64,000 bases of DNA from an uncultured Flavobacteriaceae bacterium (GTDB taxonomy: Bacteria; Bacteroidota; Bacteroidia; Flavobacteriales; Flavobacteriaceae): the NCBI GenBank assembly GCA_947500585.1, contig CANMSN010000006.1:62001-126000 (forward strand). The letters are read 5' to 3'. Positions 9,288 through 17,149 of the stretch are shown piece after piece. The position numbers and the translations under genes are program-made. The number at the start of each line of letters is the position of its first letter. Positions within the stretch are counted from its first letter, which is position 1. The notes under the pieces were generated by a model that did not search any database, was not told the DNA's origin, and saw only the letters and a list, made by a program, of their open reading frames with translations.

Positions 9288-9364
9288 CAAAGAAACTACC
9301 GTTTTGTAAATTATGTGTTATCTGTGGATTAAAGAACCGTAATAAAAGCGTTAGGTTAATGTTA
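9288..9364 (-). promoter_or_regulatory. Upstream regulatory region of the TonB receptor
   Basis: On the reverse strand, from distal to proximal: TAACATTAACCTAAC (9350-9364; GTTA repeated at 11-base spacing on the + strand), TAACACATAATT (ends near 9308), then TTTCTTTG (9288-9295), one mismatch from TAnnTTTG. The same three elements at the same spacings lie upstream of the gene at 9593-9973. A sense-oriented unit pair with TTTAATGTTAA is further upstream at 9392-9413. The rest of the gap 9265-9592 holds only a terminator and plain AT-rich sequence. Confidence 0.5.
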
Positions 9365-9500
9365 TCTAGTAAGGCATATTTCTTGTCTTAGTTTACACTG
9401 AGTTAACATTAAAAGATACAAGAGTTGTTTATTGTAATAAATACTAATGAAACTTAGTTTGGAGTATTTTTCACTGGAAGGCTAGTTTTTTCTTTATCAT

Positions 9501-9543
9501 AAAAAAAAGCAACTTTCTTTTTTAAAAGGAAAGTCGCTTTTTT
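9501..9543 (-). terminator. Rho-independent terminator of the stand-alone receptor-domain gene
   Basis: Reverse-strand stem AAAGCGACTTTC pairing with GAAAGTTGCTTT (one G-U pair) followed by eight T. It separates the small gene at 9593-9973 from the TonB receptor downstream, so the two are separate transcripts. Confidence 0.75.
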
Positions 9544-9592
9544 AAAAGGTATCTATTGTTAACCACACAATAGAAGTCACTAACTAAACTAA

Positions 9593-9973
9593 CTAATTGT
9601 TTACAGTAGAAGATGAGCTATTATCAGCACTAGCCATTGTTGAAACTAAATCTTCTAAAGATATGGTACTAGGTTCTAGTACTAATTTAATATTTGTAGT
9701 GTTTGATGCTACTTTTATTTTTGATTCTTTAGTTTCGTAACCTGTAAAGCTACTTACCAAAGTATATTCACCATCATATAAGTTTTTAAACTTAAAGAAC
9801 CCTTTTTCATCAGATAAAACTTCGGCACCAGTTTCTTTAATAGAAACTTTTGCAAACATTAAAGGTTCGTTATTAGATTCATAATCTAATACCTTACCAC
9901 TTATAGAGCCTGCATCCTGTGCATAAGATAATGCAGAGATAAAAAAGATGGCTATGTATATAATATGTTTCAT
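9593..9973 (-). CDS. Free-standing CarboxypepD_reg-like domain protein, paralogous to the receptor N-terminus
   Basis: 126 residues from the ATG at 9973; an in-frame ATG 14 codons earlier lies upstream of the likely -7 element (9994-10001), so the shorter start is preferred. Signal peptide (SALSYAQ), then one CarboxypepD_reg-like domain parallel to that of the TonB receptor at 6451-9264: both have SG/GK at the start, NNEPL.FA, S(D/F)..G, YTL..SF.GYET and end with SLEDLV or SLDEVV. After this TonB-box-like motif it has only a Ser/Asn-rich tail; there is no plug or barrel. It has its own promoter and terminator. It looks like a duplicate of the receptor front end kept as a separate exported protein. 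Function unknown. Confidence 0.75.
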   Translation of the reverse strand: MKHIIYIAIFFISALSYAQDAGSISGKVLDYESNNEPLMFAKVSIKETGAEVLSDEKGFFKFKNLYDGEYTLVSSFTGYETKESKIKVASNTTNIKLVLEPSTISLEDLVSTMASADNSSSSTVNN

Positions 9974-9993
9974 GTATATTTTTAATTGCACCA

Positions 9994-10071
9994 CAAAAAT
10001 AAGCTCAGAACACATAATTATGTGTTACCAAATTATTAAACAACCATGATTAAAAGGTTACCTTAATGTTA
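9994..10071 (-). promoter_or_regulatory. Promoter region of the stand-alone receptor-domain gene, with 18-bp palindrome
   Basis: Reverse strand TATTTTTG (9994-10001) matches the -7 consensus. Seven bases upstream is a perfect 18-bp palindrome, AACACATAATTATGTGTT (10009-10026). Further up, GTTA occurs twice at 11-base spacing (10057-10060 and 10068-10071) within GTTACCTTAATGTTA. The layout mirrors the TonB receptor promoter. The divergent dgt gene could share control. Confidence 0.5.
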
Positions 10072-10126
10072 AGCGATTTCTCAGGATATTTTTTACTGAA
10101 TTTATTATCTTGCCATAACTTAAAAG

Positions 10127-11473
10127 ATGACTATGAACTGGGAACAACTCCTCTCCTTAAAACGCTTTGGCGACACTAATAAACGCATCCGTAAAGAACA
10201 AGACGAAACCCGTTTAGGTTTTGAGGTAGATTACGATCGTGTTATCTTTTCATCAGAGTTTAGAAGTCTTCAAGATAAAACACAGGTTATTCCACTATCT
10301 GAAACAGATTTTGTACACACACGTTTAACACATAGTTTAGAAGTAAGTGTTGTGGGGCGTTCTCTCGGTAGACGTGTCGGTCAAAAACTACTAGAAAAAC
10401 ATCCACATTTGCAAAGTACACTTGGTTATCAAGCTAACGATTTTGGAGCTATAGTTGCAGCTGCAGCTTTAGCGCACGATATAGGAAATCCACCATTTGG
10501 ACATTCAGGAGAAAAAGCTATAGGCGAATTTTTTAAAACTGGACAAGGATACCAATTTAAAAGTCAACTTACCGATAAAGAATACCAAGATTTATGTGAT
10601 TTTGAGGGAAACGCTAACGGATTCAAAATTCTAACCGAAAGTAGAGCGGGACGCAACGGCGGATTAAGATTGAGTTACGCCACACTTGGTGCATTTATGA
10701 AATACCCTAAAGAATCGCTACCTAAGAAACCAACAACACATATAGCTGATAAAAAGTATGGCTTTTTTCAATCTGAAAAAGCAGCTTTTCAAGATGTGGC
10801 AAACGAATTAGGATTAACCAAAAGAAGCGAAAAACATACTAGTTATTCTCGCCATCCGCTAGCATATTTAGTAGAAGCCGCAGACGATATTTGCTACACC
10901 ATTATCGATTTTGAAGATGGAATAAATCTTGGACTTATTCAAGAAGAATTTGCGTTAGAATATCTCTCAAAAATTATTAGAGAAACTATAAAACCAGAAA
11001 ACTATTATGCGCTTTCTACCAAAGAAGACCGTGTGGGGTATTTACGCGCTCTAGCTATAGGATCGTTAATTAACGATGCTGTTGATATTTTTATGAAAAA
11101 TGAAGATGCTATTTTAAACGGTAATTTTGATTGCGCACTGCTAGACAAAAGCAAATACGAAGCCCAAATAAATGATATTATAAAAATTAGTATCGAAAAT
11201 ATTTATCAATCTACTGAGGTGGTCGATAAAGAAATTGCAGGCTACGGCGTTATAAATACGTTGTTAAAGACTTACACAAACGCTGTAAATAATAGCTTTA
11301 ATAATACCGCTTCAAATTACGATAAACTTATTTTAAAGGGCTTACCTAAAACCATTGAAGCCAACAATTCTAGTTTATATAGTCGTCTTTCGAGTGTGTG
11401 TTATTATGTATCGCTTTTATCTGATAGTAAAGCAATTTTAGATTATAAGAAGATAAAAGGGATTAGTTTTTAA
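10127..11473 (+). CDS. dgt: dGTP triphosphohydrolase (dGTPase)
   Basis: 448 residues. HD-superfamily enzyme that cleaves dGTP to deoxyguanosine and triphosphate, shaping dNTP pools. The metal-binding HD motif is visible: His69 in RLTHSLEV and His117-Asp118 in ALAHDIGNPPFGHSGE, with a later HPLAYLVEAADDICY helix supplying the last ligand (Asp). The N-terminal pattern FRSLQDKTQVIPL is typical of dGTPases. Length fits the shorter, non-enterobacterial class. Either of two ATGs (10127 or 10133) could be the start. A monocistronic gene, divergent from the small receptor-domain gene; the downstream S41 gene converges on it. Confidence 0.93.
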   Translation: MTMNWEQLLSLKRFGDTNKRIRKEQDETRLGFEVDYDRVIFSSEFRSLQDKTQVIPLSETDFVHTRLTHSLEVSVVGRSLGRRVGQKLLEKHPHLQSTLGYQANDFGAIVAAAALAHDIGNPPFGHSGEKAIGEFFKTGQGYQFKSQLTDKEYQDLCDFEGNANGFKILTESRAGRNGGLRLSYATLGAFMKYPKESLPKKPTTHIADKKYGFFQSEKAAFQDVANELGLTKRSEKHTSYSRHPLAYLVEAADDICYTIIDFEDGINLGLIQEEFALEYLSKIIRETIKPENYYALSTKEDRVGYLRALAIGSLINDAVDIFMKNEDAILNGNFDCALLDKSKYEAQINDIIKISIENIYQSTEVVDKEIAGYGVINTLLKTYTNAVNNSFNNTASNYDKLILKGLPKTIEANNSSLYSRLSSVCYYVSLLSDSKAILDYKKIKGISF

Positions 11474-11503
11474 ATAATTATTTGAGTATTATTTGTTAAT
11501 AGA

Positions 11504-13756
11504 TTATTCTGAAATTACTTGAATTGCTTTTTCTAAAAATTCGTCCTTACCTAATTTAACTCCTTCAACTGTTTTATTTACATATATATTGGGTAGCACA
11601 CCAATGGCGTGATGCTGGCTGCCATCATGTTTAACAACTTTCATTCCGGTCCAACTCATTCTATAATTTCCTAAAAGATTAAAAGGATTTACATTGCCGT
11701 TTGTACCAGCAGTAGGCTGTCCTACTATGGTTGCTAAATCATAACCTTCTATAAAGCCCATATAGCTTTCCGCATAACTTATAGCTCTTCCATCAATAAT
11801 GAAGACAATTTTTTTGTCTCCTAAATAGGGTTCTTTTGTCTCTAATTCCCATCCATTGGTTTCATATCCAATAATTTTTTCTTGGTCTGGATATATTATT
11901 TTAGGGGTTTTCATCCAAGCTTTAGAAGTGTCTTTTTTGCGCAATAGATGAGAAATAAAACCATGATTTCCATTTGGATAACCTCTTAAATCACAGATAA
12001 TTCCTTTTGCTTTTTTTAGCTTTGGCAATAAACTAGTTATAGTATCCATTGAAATGGTTTCTAGATTGAGATAGTATATCCCATTTTCTAAAAGTTTATA
12101 CTTGTTTTTTTGAATCTCTATTTTAGTTATACCATAAGTATAGGTGTTGTCGCGCTTTAATGCTATAGTTTCGTTCTTTATCTGAATCAATAATTCGGAA
12201 TCTTTATCCCCAAATAAACTTGGTCCTAGCGCTAAATAATTTAACAACCCTTTTGTACTTGCAGAAATTCTAGAATTAATTTCTTTAAAGTATTCGTGGG
12301 GATCAATATTATTTACTTTAGCGACAACATCACCAACACTTATATTTAAACTGTTATTAAAAACCTTAGTAATAACCAATTGATCTTCAATCCACTCCCA
12401 ATTAATTGGAGGACCATATCTGCCTAAATCTCCACCAGAAACCCATATATGTCCATCTTTCAATGGTGCTGTAAATTTTTCTAAGGTGATGAGATGATCA
12501 TTATTTGTTTTATCGCTAAAGCTTTGGTTTAAAGCAGTTTCAAACTCCTTCTCCCAGTCAATATCAACTTCTTTGAAGTAAGGATAAAAATGCTGAATAA
12601 CATTATAAGTGATAATTATATTTCCCAAGCGTACAGATAATTCTGTGGGTCTATCACTAACTGTGTTCAATTTTTCTTGTAATTGAGTTAAGCCTTCACT
12701 AGCAGGAAAGGTGTTTTTGTTATTTCCATACAGATGTAATGGTATTTGACAGATTATACCATTGCCTATTTGTTTTTCAATTAACTCTCCAAATTGTGGA
12801 GCCTCTTCAAAAATAGATTCGCCTTTTACTTTTTTGATTTTCCCTTCATACAACAATACGGCACAACTTTCGCCTTCGTAGTTCTCTGTTTTTGAAACAC
12901 TAAAGGAATAGCCTTGACCACTTCCAATCCAGTCGGATTTTTCATTAGGTTGTCCAATCTCATCAGTTTCAAAAGCACTATTTTTTAGAGGTATTTCAAT
13001 CCATTTATCGTTTTCTTCATAGTAAAGATGAACATTGTCTAAGTATAATGTGCCTTTACCTTTTAGCATACAACCAATTTTCAATGTGGTTGCTAACGTA
13101 TCAACTTCACCTATAATTTCGTATTCATTCCATTCATTGCTTTTAATTGGTCTTGAGCGCATATTATCAATAAAGCCGATGGAGTAGTCTGATTTGTTAA
13201 CCCTCATTGATAAATGTCCACTACCTTTTGATCCTTCTTTAAGTTTTACCCAACCTGTATATTTTAATCTTTTTCCTAGATATTTTTCAAGCTCTATGGA
13301 TATTGTAAGATTGCCAGAGGCACTAGATTCATCAATCTCTGAATCTCTGTTTACTCTTACACTTCGATAGATGTTGTTTTGATTGCTCATACCTAATGAA
13401 ACACCTCTATGCTGCCAATATATTGATTTATAATTTGCCATGTTTTCTGGTGTAATTGAGGTAAAATCATAGCTCTCCTTGGTTTCAGAAAACACAATAC
13501 TAGGAGCAATAGGTTTGAATAAATCGTTAAGCGTTTTTATGACTTCGTCTTTGCTATTACATTTAATAACCTCATTAGCACCATAGGCTGCAAAATTATT
13601 CCAGTCAATTTTTGAAGCTTCATCACTTGGATGAAAATATTTCACATAACCATAAGCTTTTGCGAATGTTTTTAGATTACTCGCTTTATCTTGTTTTTGC
13701 TTACAAGACATTAATACAAGTAAAACTATATTTAAAATAAAAATTGTTTTTTTCAT
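11504..13756 (-). CDS. S41-family (tail-specific/tricorn-like) serine peptidase lipoprotein
   Basis: 750 residues. The signal sequence ends in a lipobox (VLMSC, Cys18). An N-terminal helical part (FAKAYGYVKYFHPSDEA) is followed by a beta-rich region around 120-250 and a PDZ-like part before the protease. Catalytic features: LKDGHIWVSGG (candidate catalytic His) and GRAISYAES with candidate nucleophile Ser660, followed by the S41 motif GQPTAGTNG. No Lys occupies the CtpA position about 25 residues after Ser, so a tricorn-type Ser/His/Glu mechanism is more likely. It would act in the periplasm or on the cell surface; substrate unknown. Single-gene unit convergent with dgt. Confidence 0.82.
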   Translation of the reverse strand: MKKTIFILNIVLLVLMSCKQKQDKASNLKTFAKAYGYVKYFHPSDEASKIDWNNFAAYGANEVIKCNSKDEVIKTLNDLFKPIAPSIVFSETKESYDFTSITPENMANYKSIYWQHRGVSLGMSNQNNIYRSVRVNRDSEIDESSASGNLTISIELEKYLGKRLKYTGWVKLKEGSKGSGHLSMRVNKSDYSIGFIDNMRSRPIKSNEWNEYEIIGEVDTLATTLKIGCMLKGKGTLYLDNVHLYYEENDKWIEIPLKNSAFETDEIGQPNEKSDWIGSGQGYSFSVSKTENYEGESCAVLLYEGKIKKVKGESIFEEAPQFGELIEKQIGNGIICQIPLHLYGNNKNTFPASEGLTQLQEKLNTVSDRPTELSVRLGNIIITYNVIQHFYPYFKEVDIDWEKEFETALNQSFSDKTNNDHLITLEKFTAPLKDGHIWVSGGDLGRYGPPINWEWIEDQLVITKVFNNSLNISVGDVVAKVNNIDPHEYFKEINSRISASTKGLLNYLALGPSLFGDKDSELLIQIKNETIALKRDNTYTYGITKIEIQKNKYKLLENGIYYLNLETISMDTITSLLPKLKKAKGIICDLRGYPNGNHGFISHLLRKKDTSKAWMKTPKIIYPDQEKIIGYETNGWELETKEPYLGDKKIVFIIDGRAISYAESYMGFIEGYDLATIVGQPTAGTNGNVNPFNLLGNYRMSWTGMKVVKHDGSQHHAIGVLPNIYVNKTVEGVKLGKDEFLEKAIQVISE

Positions 13757-13852
13757 AACTTTAACTTGCTGTTGTTACAATGATAAAGTTACGATTTTAA
13801 TAAAGGTTAAACGTTTTTAAATGAAGTTATATAATTTTCATGAGTGTTTTTG

Positions 13853-14521
13853 CTAGCCTTTACTTTTATTTTGCTGATAATAGTCTAAAACATGTTCTGG
13901 TATTTCCATTTTCTGTGGTAAACCTTCATCTGGAATTGGATATTCAGCAATTTGTTTTAAAGGGACTAAACCAGCCCAAATATCTAAATCGTAATCTTCT
14001 GGTTCATCACCAACGCCAACATCTCTAATTTTTGCTGAAGCTGTTTCAATGGTCATCTCTACAACTAAAGTTCTGTCTAATTCTTTTTGGTGCATTGGTC
14101 TGATCTCGTTCCAACGCCCTTTCATCATATGTTCCATAAAACATTTTAGTGCTCCTTCTTTTTCAATGGTATCTTCAATTTTATTAACCGATCCAAATAA
14201 AGTTACTGAACGATAATTTACTGAATGATGTAAACCAGAACGTGCTAAAACTAAGGCGTCTAAATGCATAACGGTCATGCTCATTTCTTTAGCTTCTAAT
14301 AGAGCTAGCAACATTCTATTGGCTTGAGAACCGTGCAGATAAATTTTATTGTCCGCTCTTCCGTAGGCCATTGGTAATGTAATTGCTCTGCCTTGGTATA
14401 CATAACTTACATAGCCTATAAAGCCAGCATCTAAAATGGTATTGATTTTTTCAACATCGTAAGTCGCTCTAATCTGTCCGCGTTTAACTCTATTTAATTT
14501 TGATTTTTCGTATGCTTTCAT
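13853..14521 (-). CDS. Pyridoxamine 5'-phosphate oxidase-family (flavin-binding split-barrel) protein
   Basis: 222 residues. The order of motifs fits the NimA/PNPOx-like FMN-binding split barrel: an N-terminal strand GFIGYVSYVYQGRAITLPMA, the phosphate-contact strand KIYLHGSQANRML, and the dimer segment VNYRSVTLFGSV. Enzymes of this fold reduce or bind flavin-linked substrates; the exact reaction cannot be read from sequence. Third gene of a tight operon (DinB, GNAT, this gene; gaps of 1-2 bases) facing a MocR regulator, whose family senses pyridoxal phosphate, so a role in vitamin B6 salvage is plausible but inferred. Confidence 0.8.
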   Translation of the reverse strand: MKAYEKSKLNRVKRGQIRATYDVEKINTILDAGFIGYVSYVYQGRAITLPMAYGRADNKIYLHGSQANRMLLALLEAKEMSMTVMHLDALVLARSGLHHSVNYRSVTLFGSVNKIEDTIEKEGALKCFMEHMMKGRWNEIRPMHQKELDRTLVVEMTIETASAKIRDVGVGDEPEDYDLDIWAGLVPLKQIAEYPIPDEGLPQKMEIPEHVLDYYQQNKSKG

Positions 14522-14523
14522 GG

Positions 14524-15039
14524 CTATAAATTTTTAGCGAAAATTAGATTTGGGTAATTACTTTTTCCAACAAAAAAATCGATGTTTCCAATTTCTTTGA
14601 AACCATATTTTTTATAAAAATGGATTCCTTTTTTATTTTTATAATAAGCAGTTAACCAGATGTCTTTAAAATTTAAATCCATTGCTTTTTGTAATATGAT
14701 TTCTTGTAGTTTTGAGCCTATTTTTAGACCAATAAAATCATTTAAAACGTATAGTCTTTGGAGTTTACAAGTGTTAATCTCTGGTTTTAGTGGATGTTTT
14801 ATATTCAAAGAAAGTTTTGCAAAACCAATTGGTAATTCATTAGAAAAAACAATCCAAAATATAACGTCATCATCATTTAATTCTTCTCTGATTTTAGAAA
14901 CAGAATAATATTGCTTGTAAAATTCAAGTAAGTCGTTTTTGTTTTCTATATATTCTCCGTGGGATTCCGTGTATGTAACCCTTCCTAGTAAAGCGATATG
15001 AATAGCGTCGGATGGTATTGCTCTTCTTATTTCTAACAT
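14524..15039 (-). CDS. GNAT-family N-acetyltransferase
   Basis: 171 residues from the ATG at 15039 (MLEIRRAIPSDA), which follows the upstream stop by one base; an open frame extends to 15090 but would overlap the DinB gene. The fold is recognisable from the beta4-alpha3 acetyl-CoA loop (LQRLYVLNDFIGLKIGSKL) and the late motif AYYKNKKGIHFYKKYGFKEIG. Acetylates an unknown small molecule or protein in the cytoplasm. Middle gene of the DinB-GNAT-PNPOx-like operon. Confidence 0.83.
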   Translation of the reverse strand: MLEIRRAIPSDAIHIALLGRVTYTESHGEYIENKNDLLEFYKQYYSVSKIREELNDDDVIFWIVFSNELPIGFAKLSLNIKHPLKPEINTCKLQRLYVLNDFIGLKIGSKLQEIILQKAMDLNFKDIWLTAYYKNKKGIHFYKKYGFKEIGNIDFFVGKSNYPNLIFAKNL

Positions 15040-15040
15040 A

Positions 15041-15559
15041 TTATAAATATTTATTCTGTATGATTTCCATATGCCAAATATCATGGCCAATAATAGTAAA
15101 AGCTGAAGCTCTTGCAGACATAGCCCCTCCGTTTGAGTTTCCTATAAAGCATAAATCTTCATCAGTTAAACTATTTAATATTGAAATTGAATTTTTACGA
15201 TTCATTTCAAATTCATTCAATAGGCTTTCTAATGATTTATTACTAGCTTCTGATGGTAAAATGTATATATTTTGATCAAACCCTGCTAAAGCAGTTTTAT
15301 CTCGTCTAGCAATTCTGAAGCATCTGTAAATAAATATGCGTTCAGTATCTATTAGGTGTTGAAGTATTTCTTTTACGCACCATTTTTCTGGTTGAAAACG
15401 GTATGTTAATTTTTCTTTAGGGATGGATTTAAAAAAATCAATAAGCGTGGTTTCTCCAGTTACGAAGCCTTTTTTTAACTCTGTTTTCTCAGATAACTTA
15501 TCAATATATCTTAAATAATAATCATCAAATTCTGAAGAGATTAAGTCTAATTTTGTCAT
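15041..15559 (-). CDS. DinB-family putative metal-dependent protein
   Basis: 172 residues. Four-helix-bundle DinB/YfiT-type protein: WCVKEILQHLIDTER supplies the first metal-binding His, and the C-terminal helix IIGHDIWHMEII supplies two more, the usual His triad. Members include thiol-dependent S-transferases and detoxification enzymes; which one this is cannot be told. First gene of a three-gene operon starting from a TATTTTTG element at 15580-15587, divergent from a MocR regulator 81 bases away. Confidence 0.83.
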   Translation of the reverse strand: MTKLDLISSEFDDYYLRYIDKLSEKTELKKGFVTGETTLIDFFKSIPKEKLTYRFQPEKWCVKEILQHLIDTERIFIYRCFRIARRDKTALAGFDQNIYILPSEASNKSLESLLNEFEMNRKNSISILNSLTDEDLCFIGNSNGGAMSARASAFTIIGHDIWHMEIIQNKYL

Positions 15560-15574
15560 TTATTCTACTTTTTG

Positions 15575-15639
15575 TACTCCAAAAATATTATATTTATGGA
15601 CTATTGTAATAATCCAGAATAAATATAATAAGTAGTCCA
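15575..15639. promoter_or_regulatory. MocR-type operator region between DinB operon and regulator gene
   Basis: Three related 7-base sites lie in the 81-base divergent gap: TACTCCA (15575-15581), TGGACTA (15597-15603) and TAGTCCA (15633-15639). The last two are exact inverted copies with centres 36 bases apart; the final site abuts the regulator ATG at 15641. The reverse-strand -7 element TATTTTTG (15580-15587) for the operon lies between them. GTGGACTA resembles the GTGGWCTA motif reported for PdxR/MocR regulators. Confidence 0.6.
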
Positions 15640-15640
15640 C

Positions 15641-17134
15641 ATGTTTCCTTATAAGACCAGTATTCAATTTGATAGAAAAAGCAATCAAGCATTATATCTG
15701 CAGTTGTCAAATCAAATTATCCAATTTATTAAGAATCAAACTTTAGCACCTAATACAAAGCTTCCAGGGAGTAGAACTTTAGCAGAACAGTTAAATGTTC
15801 ATAGAAAAACAATTGTTGCTTGTTATGAAGAGTTGCTATTACAAGGTTGGGTAGAAAGTATTCCTAAAAAAGGAACTTTTGTACTTAGCAATTTACCTAT
15901 GTTGCAACAACAAAAACTAAATGATTACGTAGTTGATGGTTTAAGAAAAAATGCTGGTTTTTCTTTTTACAAGAATAGTGTTTTACCTGAGAAGTATTCA
16001 AAAAAGATGGATAGCTTTATGCATTTGAATGATGGAATTTCGGATGCAAGATTAACACCAATTGACGAAATCGCGAGAACTTACAGGAGGATTTCTGCAA
16101 AAAAAGCGGTATCAAAATATTTGTCTTACGGCTCCACTTATGGCAATGATACTTTAAGAGACGTTTTAGTCGGTTATTTGAATGCTAGTAGAGGTTTGCA
16201 TATTACTAAAGAAAATATAATGATTACGCGCGGTAGCCAAATGGGAATCTGGTTGTCGTCCCAATTATTACTTAAAGAAGATGATATTATTGTTGTTGGT
16301 AATACCAATTACGAGTCTGCAGATATCACTTTTTTATATCAGCAAGCAAGACTAGAACGTGTTTTGGTTGATGAAGATGGAATAGTTACCGATGACATCG
16401 AAAAGCTTTGTAAACGACAACAAATTAAGGGCGTATATGTAACATCGCACCATCATCATCCAACAACAGTAACACTTTCAGCAAAAAGAAGAATTCATCT
16501 ATTAAACCTTGCAAAACAATATAATTTTGCCATTATTGAAGATGATTACGATTACGATTTTAATTATAATCATGCGCCAATTTTGCCATTAGCAAGTCAC
16601 GATGTAAATGGAAACGTCGTTTATATTGGCTCAGTTTGTAAAACAGTGGCTCCAGTTTTTAGAATAGGTTATTTAATTGCTTCAAAAGAATTTGTTGATG
16701 AAGCTTCTAAATTAAGAGGTTTTGTAGATCGACAAGGGGATGCTTTATTGGAATTAACATTTTCTGATTTTATTAAATCTGGAGATTTAGATAGGCATAT
16801 TCGTAAAGTGATGAAAATTTATAAACAACGACGTGATCTGTTTTGTAAACTTTTAAATGATGAATTAGGTGATGTCTTTCAGTTTGAAACTCCAAAAGGA
16901 GGCATGTCAGTTTGGGTAAAATTACATTCAGATTATTCTTGGTCAACTATTTCTGAAGTTGCAAGAAAATATAAATTAGAAATTGGCAATTGGCAACGTT
17001 ATGATAGTGCTAAGTTAGAGCACAATTGTATAAGAATTGGTTTTGCATCTTATAATGAAGAAGAAATTTATGAGTTGATAAACCGATTTAAGAAAACCAT
17101 AGATGAAATTAAAAACTTGAAAAAAATCACTTAA
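15641..17134 (+). CDS. MocR/PdxR-type transcription regulator (GntR wHTH plus aminotransferase domain)
   Basis: 497 residues. Residues about 12-78 form a GntR winged helix (TKLPGSRTLAEQLNVHRKTI), and residues about 110-490 are a fold-type I aminotransferase with the pyridoxal phosphate lysine at Lys334 (GSVCKTVAP) and the upstream Asp of DDYDYDF. Such proteins bind PLP, sometimes with an amino acid, and regulate PLP or amino-acid metabolism, usually acting on a divergent gene and on themselves. Here the divergent operon includes a PNPOx-like protein, and matching inverted sites occupy the gap. Confidence 0.9.
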   Translation: MFPYKTSIQFDRKSNQALYLQLSNQIIQFIKNQTLAPNTKLPGSRTLAEQLNVHRKTIVACYEELLLQGWVESIPKKGTFVLSNLPMLQQQKLNDYVVDGLRKNAGFSFYKNSVLPEKYSKKMDSFMHLNDGISDARLTPIDEIARTYRRISAKKAVSKYLSYGSTYGNDTLRDVLVGYLNASRGLHITKENIMITRGSQMGIWLSSQLLLKEDDIIVVGNTNYESADITFLYQQARLERVLVDEDGIVTDDIEKLCKRQQIKGVYVTSHHHHPTTVTLSAKRRIHLLNLAKQYNFAIIEDDYDYDFNYNHAPILPLASHDVNGNVVYIGSVCKTVAPVFRIGYLIASKEFVDEASKLRGFVDRQGDALLELTFSDFIKSGDLDRHIRKVMKIYKQRRDLFCKLLNDELGDVFQFETPKGGMSVWVKLHSDYSWSTISEVARKYKLEIGNWQRYDSAKLEHNCIRIGFASYNEEEIYELINRFKKTIDEIKNLKKIT

Positions 17135-17149
17135 TCTTTTGAAGGTTCT

